Notes under the pieces: model-generated
What the model saw: the letters and a program-made list of their open reading frames with translations, nothing else
Database searches by the model: none
What the model was told of the DNA's origin: nothing
Assembly: GCF_026262505.1 (NCBI RefSeq)
Contig: NC_067205.1
Location: forward strand, 17,546,001 to 17,610,000
Reading direction: 5' to 3'
Source: Trichomonas vaginalis G3
Lineage: Eukaryota > Parabasalia > Trichomonadida > Trichomonadidae
Length of the DNA: 64,000 nt
Translations under genes and position numbers: made by a program
In this document: piece after piece, positions 31,438-41,990 of the stretch
How positions within the stretch are numbered: the stretch's first letter is position 1
Layout of the letters: each line of letters opens with the position of its first letter

Positions 31438-31764
31438 ATGACGAAAACTATTGAGATAACAAACTACAACGGTCATGAGTTCAAGAACTTGTTCTTCGTT
31501 CCTCGTGAAAATACATTCTATCAGATACGAGGGAGAAAGGGTAAAGTTAGTTTGAGCGTTTATGAAGGAATGAAGAATGGAAAGTTTATACAAGCAATAG
31601 ATACAAACGGTAAGCGTGTTTCATTAGCTTTGTCAAAACTTACTAACATTTATTTTGACAGTGACTTTGACTCTGACGATTGGAGCGACAGCAGCGATAC
31701 TGAAGAATATGAACTATTGTGTGAAGCACAGCAATGGGAAGAGTTGCAATACTTTTGTAAGTGA
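31438..31764 (+). CDS. Small protein related to the HNH nuclease C-terminal domain
   Basis: 108 residues. FFVPRENTFYQIRG and IDTNGKRVSLALSKL align by eye with YYVPSEDVFYYFMG and VEGRRTKLSIAKF at the end of the HNH nuclease at 15524-16090. The C-terminus is strongly acidic (Asp/Ser-rich, about residues 75-95). It lacks any nuclease core, so it may be a stand-alone DNA-binding or regulatory domain. The start lies in the context TTTTTATATAAATG. Last gene before the hAT transposon. Confidence 0.55.
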   Translation: MTKTIEITNYNGHEFKNLFFVPRENTFYQIRGRKGKVSLSVYEGMKNGKFIQAIDTNGKRVSLALSKLTNIYFDSDFDSDDWSDSSDTEEYELLCEAQQWEELQYFCK

Positions 31765-31924
31765 GAACGTTTATTTTTTACAGTAGTGAAGTCGTTTGTG
31801 AAAACATTAGTGAGGTGAAGTGGTTGGCGGCTTTATAAATATTTAAGGTTAAGTTGGTGTTTGTGTTTGTGTTGTAAAATATACGTTAACGGTTTTGTAA
31901 AGTGTCAAAACAGCTAAGTGGTGT

Positions 31925-33763
31925 ATGGAGGCGCGCAGTGCCTCAGTACACGAGACTTGTATACTAACTGTGGATACCAACATGTCAATCAATATGGCCG
32001 CTTCAGGTGTACTAGAAGATTTCGCCCGACATGTCTACTCCACCTTCAAGGGAGTAATCAATTTTCAACTCAAGATCCCATATAGAAGAGACGAGATAAG
32101 GGATGGAATCATTACATTAGCCGACTTGGTAGCTCCAAAAATACACGTTGAGCTTGACAAGATGGGCTACTATTCGATAACAATTGATGCGGCATCACAC
32201 GGAATCCGGCATGGCTTTTTTGTGATGGCTAGCAATCCAGCAAAAATGAAGAACCATATCTTCATTGATACTATGATCGCTAATGGTTGGAATGCCAGGG
32301 ATTACAATAATTTCTTTGAATGTTTTACCTTCCCAAAGGATTTCCTTTCTGTAATTGTTGCCGATGGATGCCCCGCCTAAGTTAAAGGGCTGTGCCACTG
32401 GAGGAGATGCGGAGCACTATATCCGGGTCTTCAAACCGTTTATATCCGATGTGTTGCGCATCTCCTCAACTTAGTGGTGAAGCATACGGCAGACAATTGT
32501 GCAGCCTTCGCAATGCAAATTAATTATTGCAAAGCGATAAGCAAGGAGTTATCGAAGCCGGACACGAGAAGGGCATTGAATATGAGGGTTATTCATGTTC
32601 CGGATCATCGCTGGATGTTTTTCTGGGATCTTCTGAAGTGGATAAAAGAAAAACACCCTAAAATTTATGAATTGTTCAATATGGATGATCCACCGGAATC
32701 TGTTCAGATCTTAAGGGATATGGGAATTGATTTCAAGGATGGACTTCCACAATGATTGTTAAATTTCGAAGAGATTCTTTTACCAATCAAGAAACTCTTG
32801 AATTATGCAGAGAGTGACGTTGGCTGCTTCTGCTACATCTATCCAATGTTTCAATCGACGATTGAGCAGTTGACCGGAATTGCAAATCGTCCTGAATTAT
32901 CAAGTTCGTCAAAGCGCATTGCAGATGCATTAATCGCCAACATGAATGAAGTTTTTGACAAACAGGGCAACTACGCTTTGATGAAATTTGCCTTTGGTCT
33001 AACTCCATGGAGCCGGTCAGTCATCCGCGCAGAATTGAACATGCATACTGAGTACAAGCCAGCCGTTTCACTCTTCTTCCAAGAACCAATACCTATCAAT
33101 GCTGAACTTGAAATCCCTCCAAGGAGCTACACCCCTGATCATTTGGATGAAGTGGCAGAGGATCAATTGGACAGAAATCTAGATATAGAAGAGCCCGAGA
33201 TTGAGAACGAAGCAATTGAAGGTGATGGCCAAGTAGATGCAGAAGACATTGCTCAGGATGAAGAAGTTGAAGAGAATGAACCAAGGAGGAGACTAGGCAG
33301 GAACCTTGGTGAATGGGCGTCTCTGTCAATGCAAGAAGTGGAAGAGTACAGCTTCAACGATTTTATGATCGAGATGCTTTCGAGACGTGCAGAAGCAGAA
33401 GCGAGGTTCTACAAGAGAAGTTCGGCCAAGAGCATAGCTAATGAGTACAAGAAAGCTCTTTCCAACTTTATACATATGAATGAGAGTGAAATCAGGAACA
33501 ACACCGACCTCACCTGCTTGGATCAAAGGTTTTGGGTAGCATGTGATGCAAATTTCAAGGCATTGAAAGAGATTGCCTTAAAATTCATGTCTATTGCTGC
33601 AACCGAAGCTGATGTGGAAAGAATGATTTCAATTGTGCGGAACCTGCGTAATAGGTTTAATCAAAACGCACGTGAAGATCTAATAAAGTGTAGAATCCTA
33701 TTGAAGCTTTTCATGACAAATGAAATCTTGAAAAAGATATTTCCAGATCTGACTGATCTTTAA
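31925..33763 (+). pseudogene. hAT transposase pseudogene
   Basis: Reading pieces at 31925-32380, 32474-32755 and 32756-33763 form a decayed hAT transposase. The first stop falls after IVADGCPA, which fits the catalytic D region of the RNase H fold; a frameshifted stretch follows to about 32474; an in-frame TGA at 32753-32755 separates the last two pieces. The C-terminal end (ATEADVERMISIVRNLRNRF, then LIKCRILLKLF) is the hAT dimerisation domain. An acidic linker (about 33110-33290) precedes it. No N-terminal BED zinc finger is visible. GC content and codon use are higher than in neighbours, suggesting a different origin or age. Confidence 0.7.
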
Positions 33764-33775
33764 CTTGCCGTAGCC

Positions 33776-34160
33776 TCTTGCTGCCGTAGCTCCTTGATGC
33801 TGCTTGACCACCCGTAGCTCCTTGATGCCATTGACCTGCCGTAGCTCCTTGATGCTGCTTGACCTGCCGTAGCTCCTTGATGCTGTAGCTCCATGCTGCA
33901 GCTTGACCTACTGTAGCCCCTTGATGCTGCTTGGTTGTAGATGTTGGCTTTGAATGATGCCGCTTGACCTGCCGTAGTTCCTTGCTGCAGCTTGATTGTA
34001 GATGTTGGCCTTGAATGATGCCGCTTGACCTGCCGTAGCCCCTTGCTGCCGTAGTTCGTTGCTGCCGTAGCTCCTTGCTGCTGCTTGATCGTAGATGTTG
34101 CCCTTGAATGCTGCCGCTTGACCGTAGATGTTGGCTGTGAATGTTATCGCTTCAACCGCT
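33776..34160 (+). repeat. GC-rich short tandem repeats after hAT transposase
   Basis: Irregular tandem copies of about 30 bp built on TGCCGTAGCTCCTTGATGCT and GCTTGACC, about 12 copies, some fused with TGTAGATGTTGGCCTTGAAT. Non-coding. Probably the subterminal repeats of the hAT element, where hAT transposases are known to bind. Confidence 0.7.
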
Positions 34161-34200
34161 AGCTCCTAACTGCCTCCAAACAGCCGTTTTGCTATGACCT

Positions 34201-35454
34201 CAATCACTTTTATTTATTATTTTAAATATTATTTAATTTTATTATTTGAATAGGCCAACTTATATTTGAGAAGCTCAATTTGAGACCACTTAATACATTG
34301 AAATATCATAAATATTGAAATATTAAAAAGTGTATTTCAAAATATTGAAATTATAAAAATTTATAATACTGAAATTGAGACAAATTAATAAATTCAATGT
34401 GTTTTTTTTGAAATAACTCTCAAATATTATTTTTTTGTTTATTTAATGATGAATAAATATGATTGCTTTAGTCAATCATAAAAACTAATTTAAGTTTAAA
34501 ATAATGAAAGGATAATTTGATCGTTTTTTAAAATACAATTATTTTTGATGATTTGCAAGAATCTTTGAAAAGAATATAATATAGGTTCTATTATTGTAAA
34601 ATTTATCCAAATCATGTATTACATAAATTACGATTAAAACGATGAAAGAACCAAAAAGTGTGTTTTGTGTTTTGTTGTTGCGTGTTGGGTGCGGGATCCT
34701 GTTATTTCCGAAATCGACAAAAAATTTGGAAATTTAATTTCCGAAATCGAAATTATATTAATGTTTTTAATATTCTTATATCAAAAGGATTAAAGTTCAT
34801 TAAGAGAAAAACAATTCTTCTTCTTCAATCTATTGGCGCATTTATTTCTACACGCCAATAAGGAAGGGAAAATTATAAGACACCATGGTGTCTTCAAAAC
34901 GCTATTTTTTGATATTTTTAACAACCCTAGAATAATCCATATTATAAAATCTAACAGAAATTTTGTCAAAAATTTGATTGAAAAATTGAACGAAAAAATG
35001 TTCGTTGTTGAAATAGTATATAATGAGTGTTGAACATTTCAAATTTTTGAACAAAATGTCTATATTGTTTTATTGTATTGGCGGTTTTTAACAAACGATT
35101 ACCGACCTAAAATTTCTTCTTCATTGCAGAATTTTTGCGTTATCTAGCTAGAGTATTGTTTAATCATCGTAAGTGAAAAATAGCAAAAACAGAAAACATT
35201 GTTTTAGAATACAGAAACTGTTTTGCCCATTTTTCGTATCAAAATCAATAATTTGTTTCAATCACATTGAATTGAAATTAAGTCCAATTATCAATTGATG
35301 GCCAACCTTTCTATCAATTTTATAAATGATAAGTTTTGAAAATTTGGTATGTATTAGCTTCATACAATCTCTATAAAGTTATTTTTTCTATCGATTTTGA
35401 ATTGTGTGTAAATAATTCAATTTATCGGGCTCGGTATTTTTATTATAAAAACTT
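34201..35454. other. AT-rich intergenic region with palindromes
   Basis: No gene supported. Contains a hairpin ATTGGCG...CGCCAAT (34832-34859) and an 18-bp perfect palindrome AAGACACCATGGTGTCTT (34877-34894), plus a short direct repeat of TTTCCGAAATCGA near 34710 and 34738. The end serves as upstream region of the surface-protein pseudogene. Confidence 0.5.
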
Positions 35455-36903
35455 TTGATGTTTATCCAAATCCTTTTGACTAAAGGATTGTCCGCATCCA
35501 ACAAGATAACTACATCATTTTCACAGACAAATAATAGTAATAATGCTAACTTTGACATTAAACTTCCAAATTCGGTATCAACTACATATGATAACAGGGG
35601 ATGGTACGTTGTATTTAGAGAATATGCAAATGGTAAGGCAGGAAATCTGCAATATGTAACAGGTACTAATAATGGCGTTGCTAACTACGATGATTTAAAT
35701 TTCATTACAAAATTAAGCGTTGATTCCGTTACAAGCCATTTAAAAGTTCTTTTTGAAATTACTAATAATGGTAACTCACCTAAAACCATTGATGTTGGTG
35801 TTTTCGCTGATATTTTTATTGATAAAGATGACTTCGCAAAAATTACACCTCTTCAAGGCAATAGAGGATTTACAATGATTGATCAAAGTTCTGGAAAGAA
35901 GCTTACTTTGTTATTAAAAGATTCCAAGGACGTCACAAACGTTGATACATTTTTCTACGGTGGAAAAGATGATTCTTATATGACTGATGAAAAGAGATAT
36001 ACTACAGATAAGTTCCCTTATTTCAAGAACATGGATTATGTAACAAATTATGAAGGAGATTATGACAGTGTTTTCTCATTTTCATGGCAAAAGAAAACAA
36101 TAAATCCACAAGAAACTTTGTCATTAAGTGTTGTTGCAGGAGCTGATGCTGATACAAGTACTCCACCTTATATCAAACTGACAAAGGAAATCAATGAAAG
36201 ATACAATAAAAATGATAAAATAACAGTTCAATTCGATGTTTATGAATTTGATTATCAATATGATAATTCTGAATTTGTTAAAGTTTATTACGAGTTTGAT
36301 GGTAAAAAACTCCTTTAGATGAATTTTATCCAAATAGTGTAACAACTAAGGAGTCATATAGTTTTGAATTAAATCTTGGAACAGCAACTTCTCACACACT
36401 TAAAATTTATGGAACAGATCATAAAAAATGGACTTCAAATGTTATTGAAAAGACTTTATATTTAATTATAAAACCAGAATTAAAAGATTTGAAGTTGTCA
36501 AAATCAGAAGCACAAATAAATGATGAAATTCAGATTTCTGGTAATGTTAAAAGTGGTGAATCTTCTGTTACTATTATTGCAGAATTTGAAGATGGAAATA
36601 TTCTTTATAACCATGATCATAATTCTCAAAGCGATTGGACACCATTTTCTTTCACAATTACAGTTCCTTATGTCACTGAGTTCAGAGGTTATACTATCAA
36701 TGTATATGCAAAGGATAGTAATGGTTATACTTCAAGCCGAACTCCTTTAACAATTACAATTGTTAAACCACCAAAAACTCCTTTCGAAACTGCTCTCCAA
36801 ACAATGCAGGAAACACCATATGAAACTGCTTATTTAACTCCATATGAAACAGTTTTTCTTACTCCATATGAAACTGCTTTCCAAACTGCTGTTGAAACAC
36901 CAT
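35455..36903 (+). pseudogene. Broken paralogue of the giant surface protein
   Basis: Encodes the same N-terminal modules as 11010-14138: DNRGWYVVFREYANG, TGTNNGVANYDDLNF and IDVGVFADIF are nearly identical in kind. A frameshift near 36310 ends the first frame at 36318, and coding resumes in another frame through 36914. Only about 12 TPYETA/TPFETA repeats remain before the sequence changes abruptly near 36903 into an unrelated gene, so the stalk, membrane anchor and tail are missing. A host gene lost through frameshift plus deletion or recombination. Same orientation as the intact copy 21 kb away. Confidence 0.8.
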
Positions 36904-38430
36904 ATGAAAGATAATCCAAAATTAAAAGTTTTTACTGTTGCAGGAAACCATGATGAAGTTTCGACACCTTCTATTTCTTCAATCTCTCATCAATACTTAA
37001 ATTGCATTTGCCATGGAGATTCTACGAAATATGAAGTAAATACTTTCGATATTGACACATCAAATGGCAGAATTCATATTATTTTGTATAACCCATACTT
37101 CTTTCCTTATTCACCATGCCCTTACGGTACATTCTTGAAGCCAACTCAAGAACAATTAATGGAACTCGAAAACGCTGTCGATAAAAGCAAAGATTGTTTA
37201 TTCAACTTACTTATGATGCATCATCCAACCGGTGCACTTGAAAATAGCGAGCAATTCTTGAATGTTGTCGGTCCATTAAACAATTTCAGGTATTCTCTTG
37301 TTGGTCATTATCATTTCGAGGAAGGATACAAGCATGTTGTAGGTCATGGAATCGTAGAATCAATTGGTCCAACGCCAAAGAGTTGCCAAAATTTCATTGA
37401 CATCATTTCTATTGATAATGGCATTTCAGCGATCAGTACTGTTGACACTACAAAGCCAATATCAGTAGTTATATGTCCTCCCCCTGCAGATCAATTTGTT
37501 CCGAGAAATTATTACATTGGAAACGATTTCAGAGTCAGAGTTGCCTTTTTCGACAAGCAGCCACATAACGTTCGCGTAAATATCGATGGTTTCGTATGCG
37601 GTGAGTTGGAGAAAGACTTTGAATCTGAAAATTATGTTGTTTACGGATTAAATGTCAATTGCCTGTCAGGAAGCCATCAACTCTTCCTTAACGGTGATAT
37701 AGAGAAGTCAATGAACTTCATTGTCGGTAAGGAAAGCGAAGAAAGGAAGCAATTTTCCCCAGGATACCATTTACGGGTGAAAAAGATCGTTAACATGGCT
37801 ATAAGTTCAGATATTGTGATGGCAATTCTCTTGATACTTCCTTTCATACTTGGAAACATACCATTTGTCTCTTCGTTTTTCAAGAGAATTGATGATTATT
37901 TGATTTCAGGAAATCAATACACAAAAAGTGACATCCTTGATTTCTTTGTTTCTCTTTTTGTAGGACCTTTCTACATGATGTGGAGGTTCTCTCAGGCATC
38001 AACATTCCTCAAATGCCTTGCAATATTCACACATGTGTTGAGATGGATTTTCCCGTTTCATTTCAGCCGTGGACCTCCATTTACAACAGTTTGGTTCTGG
38101 GGAATCACTTTTGGCTGCAAGACATACATAGATAAGACAGTATGGATGGCTGAAGCTATTTCTATTGGCGGAATCTCTTGGCCGTTGTATAATTTGGTTA
38201 TGTTGATTGGAAGCGGTCAAAAGTTCAATGGAACGATTCTATTCTTGCTTGCCTTCGGAGTTCTCCTGGTTGCAGGCGGAATTTGGGGAATCTACGTAAT
38301 GGCAAACATGGCTGACGGACTTTGGGCTTTCTTTACATCGCCATCATTACACAAGACAATCATCACGTTCATAATACTCTGTGTTTATCTTACAAATGTC
38401 CCCGCAGTCAGACAATTACTCAGTATTTAA
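36904..38430 (+). pseudogene. TMEM62-like metallophosphoesterase membrane protein, 5' truncated
   Basis: About 508 residues from the ATG at 36904. The calcineurin-like phosphoesterase motifs GNHDE, MMHHP and GHYHFEEG are present, but the N-terminal DxH and GDxx metal-binding motifs are absent because the sequence to the left is the surface-protein gene. A beta domain follows, then about six hydrophobic segments (for example around residues 305-325, 345-365, 420-440, 450-475, 485-505), as in TMEM62-like proteins. The frame is open to 38430 with no internal damage, so the truncation is probably recent or a local assembly join. Without the first metal ligands it should be inactive as a phosphoesterase. 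Confidence 0.7.
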
Positions 38431-39044
38431 TTTTTATTTCATTTGTATTGTTTGTTTCGGCTTAAAACTACTTATCGATTCTCATTAAAATTATTTTTTC
38501 TTAAATTCATTTAGTAAAAAAAAGATTTAGAGAAAATTTTGAAATTATTCTTTAAATCTTTCTTTAAAACGCTTTTTAAGCTCATCAGAACAAATTATTA
38601 AACGCAAAGAAACAATTAGAACTAAATTAATCCAAAATATCAAAATGAAATTTCGAATAATAAACGAATAGAAACAATTGCATAGTAGCAAATCGATAAA
38701 TCTCAATAAATTATAATGAAATAAACGCTTTCTCATCAAATAAATCCAAAAAATATCAAAAATATTAAATTATATGAAAAATAAAGCCAAAAGTAGGACA
38801 CTGATAAACTAAAAGAGAAGATGTGATGTAGAAGTATTATGAAAAAGCGAAGGATTGAAAAAAGAAAAAAATCGTGATTTGTTTTTTCTCTACAGAAGAA
38901 CTGTAGAAGACTATGGATATCAGTCATTGTTCTGATTCCATATATCGACCTAAATAGGCCGATTATTGGGTCAAACCTAAATCACTTTTTAAGAAGATCT
39001 AAAGTGATACTATGCTATTTTGTAGCATTTAAAACAATATTTAT
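38431..39044. other. AT-rich intergenic region between convergent genes
   Basis: No gene seen. Lies between the 3' ends of the metallophosphoesterase gene and eL42; includes a GACCTAAATAGGCC-like inverted stretch near 38948. Confidence 0.4.
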
Positions 39045-39359
39045 TTACCATGTTGGCTCCGCGTGCTTCTTCTTCTTCTCAACTGTCCATTCGAACTTAC
39101 GAAGACGGCCTAAGCAGTACATTGTAGCCTTCTTGCAAGACTGGCAGGTGAATCTAAGAGAAATCTTCTTAGATGTCTTCTTAGAACGACGAAGAATTGG
39201 CTTAACACGGCCACCAAAACCTTTCTGCTTGCGATCGTAGCGACGGCGACCAAGAGCGGAGTGGCGCTCTTCACCGCGTGATGCTTGCGATACCTTGCAC
39301 ATTGTGTGCTTCTTGCAGAACTTGCAGAAGAATTTCTTTGTCTTTGGATGATGAACCAT
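39045..39359 (-). CDS. Ribosomal protein eL42 (L44/L36a)
   Basis: 104 residues starting MVHHPKTKKFFC, as in other eukaryotic eL42 proteins of about 105 residues. Zinc-ribbon cysteines C12, C15, C72, C75 are present, and the conserved GRRRYDRKQKGFGGRVKP segment is intact. It is a large-subunit protein at the E site. An upstream in-frame ATG at 39482 adds an unrelated extension and is not the real start. Higher GC and cleaner codon use than neighbours fit a highly expressed host gene. Very sure. Confidence 0.95.
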   Translation of the reverse strand: MVHHPKTKKFFCKFCKKHTMCKVSQASRGEERHSALGRRRYDRKQKGFGGRVKPILRRSKKTSKKISLRFTCQSCKKATMYCLGRLRKFEWTVEKKKKHAEPTW

Positions 39360-41228
39360 AAGAAAAAAGGCCACGTCAAAACCGAAAACCGTCAAGTCTG
39401 ACCACGATGTGAGATTTTTACATATTAGACATCTACTCATAATGTAATTTAAATGTATTGTGATATTGGCTGGATTAAACAATAAAATTAAAATTCAATA
39501 ATTGAAAATATATTCAAAAAGCATTTCGTTCACGGAATTTGAAATGCCATATAATGTAGATTTAATTGATTGCTACAACAACTTTCCAAAAAAAATCAAA
39601 AATCAAAAAATAAAATTGAAATTTAATGAATTTTAAATCAAATTAATGAATTTGCGATTTTTTTTGAATTTTCGAATATGCATAATTATAATATTTTTAA
39701 TATCTTTCATTTCTATTCATAAAGTGACATATAAACTCTGGAATTCTAAAAAAAAATTTAGTAATATTCAACTTTTTGAAGATATAAGCATTATTATACA
39801 ATTATCATATCAATGTAAATAGAAATTTAGAACATAAGACTTCAATTACTGATCTAAACCCTTAATTTAAATTTTCTGGACAACATATGTCAAGAAAATC
39901 GTGTATGTTTTCATCTTCCATAAGTATATAGAGAAACCTTACGAAAGTGCGAATATAGGATATGAAATTAAAACTTGAATAATTTTGATAAATTTTGGTT
40001 GATTTACTTATGAATCAGTATACTTCAACTAGAAATCGCTTAAATATGCTTACTCTATAAGGATTTATGATAATACACACCAGCCCTGCGATCCCAATTT
40101 TTTTGCCAGGAACAAGACACAGTAATATCCATGAATTCCAACTTAAGCTGTAAAAGCCAGAATATGTTTAATTTCAAATAGATTAATATAAGGATTTTAG
40201 TTTACAAAAGGTAACTAAACTCCTTTCGCCGATCCGATTTGCCCCATATTTAAAATATAGCTTGCATATGTAGAAGAAAAGCTAATTTTGAAGTACGCCC
40301 GAAATCCACCAACAGGATTTCGAGCTACTAAAAAGGTACTTTTAAATGTGATTTTTTTGGGGTATTATTATTGTCGTCTGGCGGTTTTAGACGACAATGC
40401 GAATTTTCAAATAATAGGATTTTTAGCCAGATAAAGAGCTACTCCATATATCATGCGTGTTTGCATACTATATACATAGATGGAATTGATGTTCTTCCTT
40501 TATTTAGGTACCGAAACATGCTTGAAAAATCTATTTTTTAGACGACAATGATAATTTTGTCACTTTTCCAGACGACAATAATAATTTTGTCACTTTTTCC
40601 AGACGACAATAAAACATCCTCGATTTTTTTATAAAAAATTAAATTTATTTTAAGATCAGACTATAGATCCGTATTTTTCCCAAGTGAGGGGGGTATCTCC
40701 AATCCCAGCCCTATCGTCCTCCCAGTGTCAGTTTTCAATATAAAATCCAAATTTTTTTTTGAAAATAAAAATTTCGAGAAATTTTTCTGATTTTTTTTCT
40801 TTGATTTCAATAATTCAAAATAAATTTGGGAGTAAAAAGACACTATTTAATGAAATTCATATGAGTGAATGTGGATAAATACTCTCAAAACATACAATTT
40901 ATCTATTTTTTCTTTATATTATCAACTAATTAGTGATAATTTTTTTGAATCAGATTTTTTTCATTAAAAACATAATATATAACACAACAATGATGCACAC
41001 ATACGTATCTACACATCAAAATATAAAGCTTGTTTTGGTCTGGGCATCCCAACCCAAAATTCTTTAAAAATTGAATAAAATTGAATACTTGGGGCTGGGA
41101 TACCCATCCCAAAACCGAATTGAATTTTTTGAATTAAAGAATATATTTATGTATTTATAATATACATGTGATGTCTATAAAAAATACTAAATTCTAAAAA
41201 AAATTCAATTTATTCAAAACGTATACTA
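39360..41228. other. AT-rich non-coding region with short repeats
   Basis: No gene supported. The unit AGACGACAATAATAATTTTG followed by TCACTTTT occurs about three times at 40537-40612, with a related inverted CGTCGTCTGGCGGTTTTAGA at 40373. Fragments such as CATCCCAACCCAAAATTC and GGGATACCCATCCC (41040-41115) look like remnants of element ends. Confidence 0.45.
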
Positions 41229-41990
41229 AGTGATCACTTCATTAGTAGGATCAGCAATCCTACTAAATGGTGAGAACGCCACTAACTAAAAAGGGAGTCC
41301 TTGGAGCTCTTGATCTCTTGTCAGTAGAGTTCATAATGAGGCATGGCATCTACTGATTAGAGATCAGAGCAATCCTACCTTACCTTCAGGAGCTACAAAG
41401 CTCCTAATCGTTACGAGAGGGAGCCTTGGAGCTCCTGAAGCTCATCAGCAGAGGCTATTTAGCATTTGGGCCTCTTCTGATGAAAGATGCGAAACACGTC
41501 TACGAACCAGGAGCTTCAAAACTTCTAATCCTTACTAAAGGGAGCTTTGGAGCTCCTGAGTCTCCATCAACAGAGTCCCAGATGGTAAATATCCTTTGCT
41601 GATGAAAGATGCGAAACACATCTACGAACCAGGAGCTCCAAAGCTCCTAATCCTTACAAAAGGGAGCCTTGGAGCTCCTGAAACTCCTTTTACTATAAAA
41701 TATGACAGTTTTCTTCTGAGGTTCTCATCAAATCTAAGACTTCAGAAGAAAGCTGTTCTATCAATGTATACTTACACTCTCATGGACTACAAGTGTACAA
41801 TTTTAAGGCAGAGATTATCCGAGGCCTCTCATCAAATGAGGGACCTCGGATAATCTCTACCTTAAGTAGTCAAATAACTTTTCTCACTATTTAGGAACAA
41901 AAGAACAAGAGTTGGAGTACTTTAAGGCAAGATTCTTCCGAAATCTCTCATCGAATGAGAGACTTCGGAAGGACCTTGCCAAATCCTTGA
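41229..41990. repeat. Array of about nine hairpins
   Basis: A GC-richer block of successive inverted repeats. Examples: TAGTAGGAT-5-ATCCTACTA (41243-41265); a TGATCTCT/AGAGATCA hairpin (41311-41365); a 13-bp stem with one mismatch (41443-41482) and its degenerate copy (41566-41604); CTTCTGA/TCAGAAG (41713-41748); a 29-nt stem with 3-nt loop (41803-41865); and an interrupted stem closed by TCTCTCAT-CGA-ATGAGAGA (41926-41980). Spacers repeat AGGAGCTCCAAAGCTCCT and GGGAGCCTTGGAGCTCCTG. No coding gene fits. Either a foldback repeat family or a non-coding RNA locus. Confidence 0.7.

Larger units (their letters stand above)
14403..31900. mobile_element. Polinton/Maverick B, broken
   Basis: About 17.5 kb carrying a protein-primed family B DNA polymerase, retroviral-type integrase, packaging ATPase, HNH nuclease, KilA-N protein, two fibre-like genes and several small virion-like genes on both strands. 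This set defines a Polinton. It sits between two paralogous surface-protein loci and is followed by a hAT transposon. I could not find terminal inverted repeats, so both edges are approximate and the ends may be lost. Many genes look whole (HNH, ATPase, several capsid-associated genes) while polB, integrase and fibre genes are broken; about ten breaks in all. No major capsid gene was recognised. Probably a fairly young but inactive copy. Confidence 0.8.
31880..34200 (+). mobile_element. hAT-type DNA transposon, decayed
   Basis: Carries a hAT transposase remnant and a GC-richer 3' repeat region. Composition differs clearly from the surrounding AT-rich DNA. Possible ends share a weak inverted similarity (GTCAAAACAGCTAAG near 31902 and the complement of AACAGCCGTTTTGC near 34182), so edges are approximate. 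It lies at the right edge of Polinton B. Confidence 0.65.

Noticed and set aside
32787-33526. Minus-strand open frames opposite the hAT transposase
   Set aside because: Mirror frames of the GC-richer transposase gene with no motif.
39360-39482. N-terminal extension of eL42 from an upstream ATG
   Set aside because: eL42 proteins start at MV-x-x-PKT; the extension has no counterpart in the family.
41596-41853. 85-codon open frame in the hairpin array
   Set aside because: Lies across inverted repeats and changes character with them; no protein-like features.
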